Shown here: piece by piece, positions 1 to 7,228 of the stretch | Numbering within the stretch: position 1 is the first letter of the stretch | Layout of the letters: each line of letters opens with the position of its first letter | Assembly: GCA_004143945.1 (NCBI GenBank) | Contig: SEHB01000014.1 | Span: 1 to 37,709, forward strand | Source of the DNA: Lysobacteraceae bacterium | Lineage (GTDB): Bacteria > Pseudomonadota > Gammaproteobacteria > Xanthomonadales > Rhodanobacteraceae | Length of the DNA: 37,709 bases | Direction of reading: 5' to 3' | Position numbers and translations under genes: made by a program | Notes under the pieces: model-generated | Told to the model about the DNA's origin: nothing | What the model saw: the letters and a program-made list of their open reading frames with translations, nothing else | Database searches by the model: none

Positions 1-106
1 ACTTCGACCAGATCGACTGGTAGATCAGGCCCGAGCAGCCCGACAACGCGAACACGAACAGCGCTGCCGGCCCCAGCCAGCGGGGCGCGCGATCCCCTTC
101 CGCCAT
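1..106 (-). CDS. Spermidine-synthase-like membrane protein, N-terminal fragment
   Basis: Thirty-five codons are visible reading leftwards from an ATG at 106, preceded by a good ribosome site (GGAGGAA, about 5 bases before the ATG); the gene runs off the window edge. The peptide begins with about 10 polar residues, then a hydrophobic stretch containing SGCSGLIYQSIW. The pattern SGxxGLIYQxxW is typical of the first membrane segment of the fused MFS/spermidine-synthase-like family in proteobacteria. With only the first helix visible, neither the catalytic domain nor the substrate can be judged. It is transcribed in the same direction as the next gene (tfpX-like), about 220 bases away, with palindromic repeats between. 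Confidence 0.5.
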   Translation of the reverse strand, partial: MAEGDRAPRWLGPAALFVFALSGCSGLIYQSIWSK

Positions 107-192
107 GATCTTCCTCCCGCAAGTCCGGGCGAGGATACGCGATCGGGGTGGTGCACGATCAAGATCAGGGCGGGACAGGATCAAGACCAAGA

Positions 193-309
193 GCGGCCCC
201 CTTCTGCCGCTGCGCGGCATCTTCCCCCGCAAGCGGGGGAAGCAGAGGCATCAGTCACGCGCCTTTCCCTTCCCCCGCTAGCGGGGGAAGGTGCCCCGCA
301 GGGGCGGAT
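193..309. repeat. Palindromic repeat cluster, C5/G5 family, copy 1
   Basis: Two hairpin modules stand side by side. The palindrome at 221-242 has arms CTTCCCCCGC/GCGGGGGAAG around AA; that at 269-290 is a perfect 22-bp palindrome with the same arms around TA. Each has its own flank: CTTCTGCCGCT...GCGGCAT before the first, GGTGCCCCGCAGGGGCGGA after the second. The same two modules recur at 5947-6078 in the opposite order. No gene is seen in 107-324. Confidence 0.8.
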
Positions 310-324
310 GAGGGCGCTCTTCCG

Positions 325-1065
325 CTACCACGGATCGATTGCAAGCGCGTCGAGCACGCGGCCGTCCTTGCGGTCGAGCAGCACCGACATGTCCGCGTCA
401 CGTCCGACCAGCGGCAGCCACACGGTGTCGTCCGCGCTGCGGCCTTCGTCGGCCAGCCAGGCCTCGACTGCGGCGCGCGCGCCGGGTTTCTCCATCAGCA
501 TCGAGAGCGGATGCGCGCGTTCGAGCAGCGGCTTCGCGTGGGTCGCGTAATCGGCGTAGTACTTCGGGAACAGCTCGATGTCCTTGCCCCCGACGCCGCT
601 GAAGAGCAGGTCGCTGCGTTCGGAGCGGTCGTCGGGGCGCAGCGCGTTGACGACGATCGGCCCGGTCCACGAACGGCGACGGAACTCGGGGCGGCTGCCT
701 TGCGCGAGGTCCTCGTCGTCGAGCGCATCGGCGGGCACCAGCATGAAGCGGTCGATCGCTCCGACCACGAACACCGGGCGCGACCCGAGCACGACCGACA
801 TGCCGTAGAGGAACGCGCCCGCCTGCAGCAGCGCGATTACCCAGAGGTCGAAGCGCATGCCCCACTTGCCGTGGCGGTACACGATCAGGGTCAGCAGCGG
901 CCCGACCACGATGTCGACGCCGAGCAGCAGCAGGATCAGCCGGTCCGCGCCTGCCGCATGGCTGTACGGCGGCGGGAACCAGACGCCGAACACGAGTGCG
1001 GCCGTGATGAGGCCGATCAATGCGCTGATCGAAAGGTGGAGACCGGCAGCCTTCCAGCGCGACAT
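325..1065 (-). CDS. TfpX/TfpZ-like type IV pilin accessory protein
   Basis: A 246-residue inner-membrane protein. The first 100 residues hold three hydrophobic segments (about 8-29, 40-60 and 74-95), including LLLLLGVDIVVGPLLTLIVY and the following basic HGKWGMRFDLWVIALLQ. This layout and wording match the TfpX/TfpZ family, which assists assembly or stability of cognate type IV pilins. The remaining 150 residues are polar and probably periplasmic. The start chosen is the ATG at 1065 (MSRWKAAG), because family members begin this way; upstream codons are open but look like antisense translation of repeats and yihY. No strong Shine-Dalgarno is visible. No pilin gene is adjacent here, but pilR and pilS lie within 15 kb. 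Family call is confident; role is inferred. Confidence 0.8.
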   Translation of the reverse strand: MSRWKAAGLHLSISALIGLITAALVFGVWFPPPYSHAAGADRLILLLLGVDIVVGPLLTLIVYRHGKWGMRFDLWVIALLQAGAFLYGMSVVLGSRPVFVVGAIDRFMLVPADALDDEDLAQGSRPEFRRRSWTGPIVVNALRPDDRSERSDLLFSGVGGKDIELFPKYYADYATHAKPLLERAHPLSMLMEKPGARAAVEAWLADEGRSADDTVWLPLVGRDADMSVLLDRKDGRVLDALAIDPW

Positions 1066-1145
1066 CGCATTGAACCCGGTATTGGACAGGCCCGAAAAAA
1101 TAGCGGGGTCGATGCAAAAGATCAAAGCAGGGCCGTCTTGCTCGC

Positions 1146-1232
1146 GCAGGCTGGACGCGCGCAGCGCGGCGCTGTTGGCTGGTTTGGTCGAAAGGCATAA
1201 AGCGCCGGCCGGCCTTCGGCCGTCCAGCCTAC
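1146..1232. repeat. REP pair (BIME) copy 1
   Basis: Inverted pair of REP units between the divergent tfpX-like and yihY genes. The left head is decayed (GCAG instead of GTAG) and its stem is partly lost; the right unit ends in the complement of GTAGGCTGGACGGCCGAAGG. With copy 2 it fills most of the 339-base gap 1066-1404, in which I see no gene. Confidence 0.85.
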
Positions 1233-1256
1233 GATGGGCATGAGGCGGGTGCTTTC

Positions 1257-1348
1257 GTAGGCTGGACGCGCGCAGCGCGGCCGGCGCTCTTCGCGTGTTC
1301 CAACCGATGAGCGAAAGGCGCCGGCCGGCCTGCGGCCGTCCAGCCCAC
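1257..1348. repeat. REP pair (BIME) copy 2
   Basis: Left unit GTAGGCTGGACGCGCGCAGC and an inverted right unit with stem GGCC-GCA-GGCC; the right terminus reads CAGCCCAC, one base off the usual CAGCCTAC. It lies 56 bases before the yihY start, so any yihY promoter overlaps or follows it closely. Confidence 0.85.
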
Positions 1349-1404
1349 GGGTGAGGTCGCGCGCAGTCACCGAAGCTTAAGCGTGGCCCCACCAGATTGC
1401 AGGC

Positions 1405-2289
1405 ATGCCGACACCGAAGTCCGCGAAGCGGAGGTCGGCGACCGTGCCGCAGGTCGTCGTCCGCGCCGTGAAATCCTTCATCGCCGACGACGCGCTGACG
1501 CTCTGCGCGGCGCTCTCGTTCTACACGCTGCTCTCGTTCGCGCCGCTGCTGGTGCTTGCGGTGTGGGCGAGTGGCTCGCTCGCGCCGGGTGCGCAGGACG
1601 CGATGCTCGGGCAGTTCGGTGCACTCGCGGGCGAAGATGCGCGGCTCGCCGCGCAGGCCGTGGTCGAGAGCGCGAACGAACGCCCCGCGCTCGGCAGCCT
1701 CGCGGGGTTGCTGGGCATCGGCACCTCGATCGTCGGCGCGACCACGGTGTTCGCGCAGCTGCAGTCCTCGCTCAACACGCTCTGGGGCATCCAGGCGAAG
1801 CCGCAGAATGCGATCTGGGGCTGGATCCGCAGGCGTTTCCTGTCGATCGGCGTGATCGCCGCGATCGCATTCGTGCTGATCGCATCGCTGCTCGCGAGCG
1901 CGCTGCTCGGCCTGCTGCTGACGCGCACCGGTCCGGTCTGGGACGTGCTGAACCAGGCGATCAGCGTGATCGTGTTCGCGGGGCTGTTCGCGCTGCTGTT
2001 CCGCTACCTGCCCGATGCGCGCCTGCCATGGCGCACGGCCGCGTGGGGCGGCGTCGTGACCGCGGTGCTGTTCGGCATCGGCAAGTGGGTGATCGGGCTC
2101 TACCTCGCGAGCGGCGACGTCGGCGGGGCGTACGGTGCGGCAGGTTCGCTCGTGGTGTTGCTCGTGTGGGTGTACTACTCCTCGGCGATCTTCTTCTTCG
2201 GCGCCGAACTCGTCCAGGCCTGGCTCGCCGCGCACGGCGAGGAGATCCGGCCGGTCGAGCATGCAGTACGCAAGGACGCGAAGCAGTGA
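1405..2289 (+). CDS. yihY: YihY/BrkB family inner-membrane protein
   Basis: A 294-residue polytopic protein. The signature ALSFYTLLSFAPLLVLAVW lies near residues 35-53, followed by hydrophobic stretches around 105-125, 140-175, 185-200, 210-235 and 245-265, and the family motif GAYGAAGSLVVLLVWVYYSS near 235-255 followed by FFGAELVQAW. Length matches the YihY/UPF0761 family (older name: virulence factor BrkB, ribonuclease BN misannotation), whose molecular function is not settled. The tail is basic and cytoplasmic. Start is the ATG at 1405; no strong ribosome site is visible. The stop overlaps the GTG start of the next gene by 3 bases, so the two are probably translated as a coupled pair. Confidence 0.92.
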   Translation: MPTPKSAKRRSATVPQVVVRAVKSFIADDALTLCAALSFYTLLSFAPLLVLAVWASGSLAPGAQDAMLGQFGALAGEDARLAAQAVVESANERPALGSLAGLLGIGTSIVGATTVFAQLQSSLNTLWGIQAKPQNAIWGWIRRRFLSIGVIAAIAFVLIASLLASALLGLLLTRTGPVWDVLNQAISVIVFAGLFALLFRYLPDARLPWRTAAWGGVVTAVLFGIGKWVIGLYLASGDVGGAYGAAGSLVVLLVWVYYSSAIFFFGAELVQAWLAAHGEEIRPVEHAVRKDAKQ

Positions 2290-3356
2290 ACGCGCGTGTG
2301 GGCCGGCGCTGGCCGTGGGTGTTGCTCGCGCTCGTCGCCGTGCTCGTCGCGCTGCGCCTGGCGCTGCCTTCGGTCGTCGAGCGCGAGGTCAACGCGCGAC
2401 TCGACCGCATGGGCGACTACCACGGCGAACTCGCGGGCATCGACCTGCACCTGTGGCGAGGCGCGTACACGATCGAAGGCCTGCGCATCGTGCGCCGCAA
2501 CGCGAAGGCGCCGCCGCTGCTGGATGCGCCGCGGCTCGACCTGTCGGTGAAATGGCGCGCGCTGCTCGAAGGCGGCATCGTCGCGAACGCGACGTTCGAG
2601 CGGCCCGAGATCAACTTCGTCGACGGCAGCCTGCGCGACAATGGCGGCGGCGTGGACTGGCGCCGACAACTCGAGTCGCTGATGCCGTTCCGGCTCGACG
2701 AAGTGCGCGTGCGCGATGGCGTCGTGCGCTTCCGCAATCCGGCCTCGAGGCCGCGCGTGAACATCGAGGCGACGCAGTTCAACGGCGTCGTCACCCACCT
2801 TACGAACGTGCGCGGGGGCGGCGCGCGGCCCGCATCGCTCGAGGCGACGGCGAAGGTGCTCGGCAGCGCGCCGCTCGAGGTCAAGGCCGCGTTCGATCCG
2901 TACGAGTCGCTGCGCGACTTCAGGCTCGACTTCAAGGCCACCGGCATCGACCTCACGCGCGCGAACGATTTCCTGCAGGCCTACGCGAAGCTCGACGCGG
3001 AATCGGGCAGCGGCGACTTCGTGATGCAGCTCGACGTCAGGGACGGACGCATCACCGGCTACGCCAAGCCGCTGCTGCGACACGTGCGCATCTTCAACTG
3101 GAAGCAGGACATCGTGGAGCAGGGCGACAACCCGCTGCGGGCCGCGTGGGAAGCCCTTGCGGGCGGCTTGCAGAACCTGTTCAAGAATCCCGAAGCCGAC
3201 CAGTTCGCGACGCGCATCGAATTCAGCGGCCGAATCGGCGATGCGAAGACCGACGCCTGGACCGCGATCGTCGCGGTGCTCCGCAACGCGTTCGGCGAAG
3301 CGTTCCGCCCGCAGTTCGAGCAGTTGCCGACGCGTGGGCCTGGGGATGTGGAGTAG
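2286..3356 (+). CDS. DUF748-like AsmA-related envelope protein
   Basis: A 356-residue protein starting at a GTG (2286) whose last two bases are part of the TGA stop of yihY. Residues 7-24 form one membrane anchor (WPWVLLALVAVLVALRLAL); the rest looks periplasmic and beta-rich, with motifs such as DLHLWRGAYTIEGLRI and PPLLDAPRLDLSVKW typical of the DUF748 family, distantly related to AsmA-like lipid-transport proteins. It is shorter than many DUF748 proteins, which often exceed 900 residues. The function is not known from sequence; coupling with YihY suggests an envelope role. Its TAG stop is not independent sequence: it is the TAG of the GTAG head of REP copy 3, so the C-terminus may have been set by the repeat. 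Confidence 0.75.
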   Translation: MNARVGRRWPWVLLALVAVLVALRLALPSVVEREVNARLDRMGDYHGELAGIDLHLWRGAYTIEGLRIVRRNAKAPPLLDAPRLDLSVKWRALLEGGIVANATFERPEINFVDGSLRDNGGGVDWRRQLESLMPFRLDEVRVRDGVVRFRNPASRPRVNIEATQFNGVVTHLTNVRGGGARPASLEATAKVLGSAPLEVKAAFDPYESLRDFRLDFKATGIDLTRANDFLQAYAKLDAESGSGDFVMQLDVRDGRITGYAKPLLRHVRIFNWKQDIVEQGDNPLRAAWEALAGGLQNLFKNPEADQFATRIEFSGRIGDAKTDAWTAIVAVLRNAFGEAFRPQFEQLPTRGPGDVE

Positions 3357-3442
3357 GCTGGACGCGCGCAGCGCGGCCGGCTGCTCTTGGCGCGCGTGGC
3401 GGGAAGCGAGAGCGCCGGCCGGCCTGCGGCCGTCCAGCCTAC
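3353..3442. repeat. REP pair (BIME) copy 3, supplies a stop codon
   Basis: The left unit begins GTAGGCTGGACGCGCGCAGC at 3353, and its TAG (3354-3356) is the stop codon of the DUF748-like gene. The right, inverted unit has stem GGCC-GCA-GGCC and ends CAGCCTAC at 3442. Confidence 0.9.
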
Positions 3443-3466
3443 GAGGTTCGCGATCTCTTCGCCTTT

Positions 3467-3500
3467 GTAGGCTGGACGCGCGCAGCGCGGCCGGCCGCTC
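3467..3500 (+). repeat. Single REP unit, 3' side of the RAYT gene
   Basis: A lone unit beginning GTAGGCTGGACG with the CGCGC-GCA-GCGCG stem followed by GCCGGC. No inverted partner follows. It lies about 80 bases from the stop codon of the convergent RAYT gene; solitary REPs beside a RAYT are expected for this family. Confidence 0.85.
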
Positions 3501-3582
3501 TTCGCGCGGTATCCATGGCGCAGGCGCTCCGGGCCCTGAACCATCCTGACATTCCCTCGCGGCCAAGATCACGTGCGAGCGG

Positions 3583-4101
3583 TCATTCGGCGGACATCCC
3601 GTCCACCGAAGCGGGGCGGACCTGGCCCCAGTCGGCGTCGTACGCGCCGCCGCGAACGAACTTTGGAAAGCTCGACCATGGCCAATCGCGAGCGCTCGCG
3701 GCGTACCCATGCCTGACCGGGTTGTAATGGATGTAATCGAGGTGGCGCATGAAATCGCGCTCGTCGCGAATGTGGTGTTCCCAGAAGCGCGGCTGCCAGA
3801 TGGGTTGGCCGCGCATGGAAGGCGCCAGAGCGATCATTCGGGCCTTGCAACGCTTCTTCACCAGCGCCCAGCGCAGGGAAAAGTCGTGCTCGTGGTCGGG
3901 CAGGGTCCAGATGCAGTGCAGGTGATCGGGGAGGATCACGAACGCGACCATTGCAAACGGATGCGAGGCTCGTGTCTCGCGCAGCGCATAGCGGAGGCAT
4001 TGCACGTGCATCGGATCGCCGAACCACGGTTCGCGACGAGCAGTGACGACGGTAAAGAAGTATGTTCCTCCCGGACGGTACAGACGCTTCCAGGTGCGCA
4101 T
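3583..4101 (-). CDS. REP-associated tyrosine transposase (RAYT)
   Basis: A 172-residue Y1/HUH-family protein. After an N-terminal GGTYFFTVVTARREP (residues 11-25) comes the metal-binding HUH motif in VILPDHLHCIW (H60, H62); the tyrosine region is DYIHYNPVRHG (Y123, Y126), followed by DWPWSSFPKFV (139-149), a hallmark of RAYTs. These single-stranded DNA nucleases bind REP hairpins and act near a GTAG tetranucleotide at the REP foot. The start is the ATG at 4101 (MRTWKRLYRPGG); the open frame continues upstream only through REP DNA. The gene looks intact and noticeably less GC-rich than its neighbours, which suggests acquisition. It is bracketed by REPs: one unit on its 3' side and two pairs on its 5' side, with more copies dispersed through the first 26 kb. 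IS200-type insertion sequences are the alternative, but the WPWSS motif and REP flanks favour RAYT. Confidence 0.93.
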   Translation of the reverse strand: MRTWKRLYRPGGTYFFTVVTARREPWFGDPMHVQCLRYALRETRASHPFAMVAFVILPDHLHCIWTLPDHEHDFSLRWALVKKRCKARMIALAPSMRGQPIWQPRFWEHHIRDERDFMRHLDYIHYNPVRHGYAASARDWPWSSFPKFVRGGAYDADWGQVRPASVDGMSAE

Positions 4102-4178
4102 GAATGATTCCGTTCGATGGGCGGTCGATTCTCCGCCCTCGCCGCGTCGCCGCCCGTAGGCGATGCGAGCGCGCACAT

Positions 4179-4268
4179 GTAGGCTGGACGCGCGCAGCGC
4201 GGCCGGCCGCTCCTCGCGAGATACCTTCGGGCGAAAGGCGCCGGCCGGCCTTCGGCCGTCCAGCCTAC
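4179..4268. repeat. REP pair (BIME) copy 4, 5' side of RAYT
   Basis: GTAG head at 4179 with the CGCGC-GCA-GCGCG stem, and an inverted unit with stem GGCC-GAA-GGCC ending CAGCCTAC at 4268. It starts about 80 bases upstream of the RAYT start codon. With copy 5 it fills the 313-base gap 4102-4414, where I see no gene. Confidence 0.9.
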
Positions 4269-4293
4269 GGGCTTCGCCACCTCTTTCGCTTTT

Positions 4294-4386
4294 GTAGGCT
4301 GGACGCGCGCAGCGCGGCCGGCGCTCTTTGGCGTGGTCCAGACCACGAAGCAAGAGCGCCGGCCGGCCTGCGGCCGTCCCGCCTAC
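4294..4386. repeat. REP pair (BIME) copy 5, 3' of pilR
   Basis: GTAG head at 4294; the inverted unit has stem GGCC-GCA-GGCC and ends CCGCCTAC at 4386 (one base changed from CAGCCTAC). It lies 28 bases beyond the pilR stop codon, so it would be at the 3' end of pilR mRNA. Confidence 0.88.
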
Positions 4387-4414
4387 GAGACCCTGGGCAA
4401 CAGGCTTCGCGCCT

Positions 4415-5848
4415 CTACTCGATCCCGAGCTTCTCGAGCCGATAGCGCAACTGGCGCAACGTGAGGCCGAGTTGCTTGGCGGCGGCGGTGCGGTTCCAGC
4501 GGGTCGCCTCGAGCGCCTTCATGATCGCGGCGCGTTCGGTTTCGGCGACTGCGGCGGCGAGGTCGCTCGGGAAGCCCTCGTCTTCCGGCGGCTCGGGCAT
4601 GCGCATCGGCGAGGCCGGTGGTTGCGGCTCGTCGCTCCAGTGCGCTGACGGCGGCGTCGGCGTGTTGGCCCAGTTCTCGGCCGCGGCGCTCGCGGTGCGT
4701 TCGCCGGCCGCGAGGCGCAGGTCGCCGGCGCCGATGCTGTTGTTCTCGCACAGCGCGACCGCGCGTTCGAGCACGTTCTCGAGCTCGCGCACGTTGCCCG
4801 GGAAGTCATAGGACAGCAGCGTCTTGAGCGCCTCGGGTTCGAGGCGGGCAGGCGGGTTGCCGTTGTCGCGCGCGAGGCGGTCGAGCACGCGGCCGGCGAG
4901 CTTGGGGATGTCGTCGCGTCGGTCGCGCAGCGGCGGCACCTTCAGTTCGATCACGTTGATGCGGTAGAACAGGTCCTGCCGGAACGAGCCGAGCTCCACG
5001 AGTCGCGCGAGGTTCTTGTGCGTGGCCGAGAGGATGCGCACGTCCACGCCGATCTCGGCGCGCGCGCCGATCGGGCGCACGGCTTTTTCCTGGATCACGC
5101 GCAGCAGCTTCACCTGCATGTGCATCGGGAGTTCCGCGACCTCGTCGAGGAACAGCGTGCCGCCGTGCGCCGCCTGGAACAGGCCGTCCTTGTCCGCCTG
5201 CGCGCCGGTGAAGCTGCCGCGCTTGTGGCCGAAGAATTCGCTTTCCATGAGTTCGGACGGGATCGCGCCGCAATTGACCGGCACGAACGGCGCGCCCGAG
5301 CGCGGGCCGAGTTCGTGGATCAGGCGCGCGACGAGTTCCTTGCCGGTGCCCGATTCGCCCGAGATGTAGACCGGCGCCTGGCTGCGCGCGACCTTGCCGA
5401 TCGTCGCGCGCAGTTCGACCATCGGCACCGAGTCGCCGATGAGCTTGCCGCCGCTGGTCGCCTGCTCGGTCTTCTTTTCTTCCGAAAGTTTCAGCGCGGT
5501 CTGCACCAGGCGCCGCAACACGCTGATGTCGACGGGCTTGGAGACGAAGTCGAACGCGCCGGCCTTGAGCGCATCGACGGCCGCGTCGACGTTGCCGTAC
5601 GCGGTGATCATCGCGACCGGCGTCTCGGGATACTGCGCGGCGATCAGCGCGATGATCTCCTGGCCGGAACCATCGGGCAGGCGCATGTCGGTGAAGCACA
5701 GTGCGTAGCGCCGGCCCGCGAGGCGTTCGCGCGCTTCGGCGACGGTCGCGGCGGTCTCGACGATCAGGTCCATGCGACCGAGCGTCAGGGTCAGCAATTC
5801 GCGGATGTCGCGTTCGTCGTCGATGACGAGTGCGTGATGCTTGCTCAT
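4415..5848 (-). CDS. pilR: Sigma-54-dependent response regulator PilR
   Basis: A 477-residue NtrC-type regulator. The receiver domain (1-115) has acidic D10/D11 and phospho-acceptor D54 in CFTDMRLPDGSG. The AAA+ domain has Walker A GESGTGKE near residue 163, the sigma-54 contact loop as GSFTGA and Walker B GGTLFLDEVAELP. A Fis-type helix-turn-helix closes the protein (WNRTAAAKQLGLTLRQLRYR). GSFTGA instead of GAFTGA, and the overall wording, agree with PilR, which activates pilin (pilA) transcription with RNA polymerase-sigma-54 when phosphorylated by PilS. Start is ATG 5848. Its cognate kinase gene is not adjacent: the pilS-like gene is 9.5 kb away on the other strand, and no pilA is in the window. 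Confidence 0.9.
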   Translation of the reverse strand: MSKHHALVIDDERDIRELLTLTLGRMDLIVETAATVAEARERLAGRRYALCFTDMRLPDGSGQEIIALIAAQYPETPVAMITAYGNVDAAVDALKAGAFDFVSKPVDISVLRRLVQTALKLSEEKKTEQATSGGKLIGDSVPMVELRATIGKVARSQAPVYISGESGTGKELVARLIHELGPRSGAPFVPVNCGAIPSELMESEFFGHKRGSFTGAQADKDGLFQAAHGGTLFLDEVAELPMHMQVKLLRVIQEKAVRPIGARAEIGVDVRILSATHKNLARLVELGSFRQDLFYRINVIELKVPPLRDRRDDIPKLAGRVLDRLARDNGNPPARLEPEALKTLLSYDFPGNVRELENVLERAVALCENNSIGAGDLRLAAGERTASAAAENWANTPTPPSAHWSDEPQPPASPMRMPEPPEDEGFPSDLAAAVAETERAAIMKALEATRWNRTAAAKQLGLTLRQLRYRLEKLGIE

Positions 5849-5939
5849 GCCGTCGGGGGACTCGGTCGCGCAGGATGGCGTATCGCAAGGGTAAAGCGCG
5901 GCGTGCGGCAACGCAAAGCCGCGCGCATCGGGGACGTAG

Positions 5940-6078
5940 GCTCTCCCTTCCCCCGCTCGCGGGGGAAGGTGCGCCGCAGGGGCGGAAGAGGGACGCTTTT
6001 GCTGCTCGCTGGCCACGCGAAGATCAGGAGCGCCCGCTTCTGCCGCTTCGCGGCATCTTCGCCCGCAAGCGGGGGAAG
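5940..6078. repeat. Palindromic repeat cluster, C5/G5 family, copy 2
   Basis: Same two modules as at 193-309, in reversed order. The first palindrome (5947-5968) is followed by GGTGCGCCGCAGGGGCGGA, the second (6057-6078) preceded by CTTCTGCCGCTTCGCGGCAT and imperfect in one arm (CTTCGCCCGC). The cluster lies between rluD, ending at 6108, and pilR, both leftward. A GTAGGCTCTCC remnant at 5935 resembles a broken REP head. Confidence 0.8.
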
Positions 6079-6107
6079 CCGCAGCGGCGTCGGGCGAGGG
6101 CAGGCGG

Positions 6108-7076
6108 TCAACCCGCGCGCGCGGCGGCCTCGTCTTCGCGCAGCGCGGCGAGCAGCGCCTGCATGTCGGCCGGCAGCGGCGCTTCGAACGCAGCGGGCTT
6201 GCCGGTCTTCGGGTGCACGAATTCGAGCCGCTCGGCGTGCAGTGCCTGGCGCCTGAAGCCGCGCAGCGCCTCGGCCAGCGCAGGGCTCGCGCCCTTGGGC
6301 AGGCGCAGCAGGCCGCCGTACTGGGAGTCGCCGACCAGCGGATGGCGCACGTGCGCCATGTGCACGCGGATCTGGTGGGTGCGGCCGGTTTCGAGGCGGC
6401 ATTCGACCAGGGTCATCGCGCGGAAGCGCTCGCGCACGCGATAGTGCGTGATCGCCTCGCGACCGTCCTCGCGCACGGCCTGCTTGAGGCGGTCGCGCGG
6501 ATGGCGGCCGATCGGCTCGTCGACGCGGCCGCCCGCGACCATCGCGCCGTAGACGATCGCGAGGTACTGGCGGTGCATGTCGCGCGCCGACAGCTGCTCG
6601 ACCAGCGCGGTGTGCGCGCGCATGCTGCGCGCGACCACGAGCAGGCCGGACGTGTCCTTGTCGAGCCGGTGCACGATGCCGCCGCGCGGGATGTTCGCGA
6701 GGGCCGGATCGTGGTGGAGCAGGGCGTTCTGCATCGTGCCCGCGCGGTTGCCGGCGCCCGGGTGCACGACGAGGCCGGGCGGCTTGGCCACGACGATCAC
6801 GTCGGCGTCCTCATGCACGATCTCGAGCTCGATCGCCTCGGGCTCGGCGCCGATCTCGCGCTCGAGCTTCACCACGAGCTCGATCCGCTCGCCGCCGCGC
6901 ACGATCTGGCGCGGGATCGCGCGCTCGCCGCCGAGCAGCACGTCGCCGGACTTGACCCAGGCGGTCAGGCGCGAGCGCGAGAAATCCGGGAACAGTTCGG
7001 CCAGGACCTGGTCGAAGCGACGCCCGGCCAGTTCGTCGGGCACGGTCGCGTTCAGGCGGGTGACGGGTTCGGTCAT
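6108..7076 (-). CDS. rluD: 23S rRNA pseudouridine(1911/1915/1917) synthase RluD
   Basis: A 322-residue pseudouridine synthase. An S4 RNA-binding domain occupies about residues 15-75 ([22 protein letters not shown]). The RluA-type catalytic domain follows, with [13 protein letters not shown], the catalytic aspartate in [18 protein letters not shown], and the late motif [14 protein letters not shown]. RluD modifies helix 69 of 23S rRNA. The start is the ATG at 7076 ([13 protein letters not shown]), which matches family N-termini; a longer frame to 7163 would run through the bamD promoter region. It is divergent from bamD, a neighbourhood common in gammaproteobacteria, where rluD is often followed by pgeF; here pgeF is 11 kb away beside pilS. 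Confidence 0.93.
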   Translation of the reverse strand: MTEPVTRLNATVPDELAGRRFDQVLAELFPDFSRSRLTAWVKSGDVLLGGERAIPRQIVRGGERIELVVKLEREIGAEPEAIELEIVHEDADVIVVAKPPGLVVHPGAGNRAGTMQNALLHHDPALANIPRGGIVHRLDKDTSGLLVVARSMRAHTALVEQLSARDMHRQYLAIVYGAMVAGGRVDEPIGRHPRDRLKQAVREDGREAITHYRVRERFRAMTLVECRLETGRTHQIRVHMAHVRHPLVGDSQYGGLLRLPKGASPALAEALRGFRRQALHAERLEFVHPKTGKPAAFEAPLPADMQALLAALREDEAAARAG

Positions 7077-7126
7077 GCGGAAAGGTCCTGCCGCCGGCGC
7101 GTTTCCAGCCCGGGCGAGGTTCGGGT

Positions 7127-7188
7127 TATGATCCTTGTTTCGCGCCGGGACCCGAGGTTCCACCTCGACGGGCCCGCGCTGCCGGGCC
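7127..7188 (+). promoter_or_regulatory. Possible bamD promoter and structured leader
   Basis: TATGAT at 7127-7132 is a good -10 candidate; the best -35 (TTTCCA, 7102-7107) is weak with a long 19-base spacer. The predicted leader carries two short hairpins: CGAGGT/ACCTCG (7153-7167) and GGCCCG/CGGGCC (7171-7188). The start codon is at 7229. Confidence 0.4.
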
Positions 7189-7228
7189 TACGGCCTTCCC
7201 TTCCATCATCGCAGAGCCTGCCCCCCGC

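Noticed and set aside
325-2262. Continuous 645-codon open frame on the minus strand reaching over yihY
   Set aside because: Only its last 247 codons look like a protein (TfpX family). The upstream part is Arg/His/Glu-rich antisense of yihY and of REP DNA, typical of GC-rich shadow frames.
3583-4101. An ordinary IS200/IS605 insertion sequence instead of a RAYT
   Set aside because: No TnpB, no IS200-type ends, and the WPWSS motif with GTAG-headed REPs on both sides fits RAYT.
4102-4353. Longer RAYT start upstream of 4101
   Set aside because: The added residues are translations of REP pair copy 4; family members begin near MRTWKRLY.
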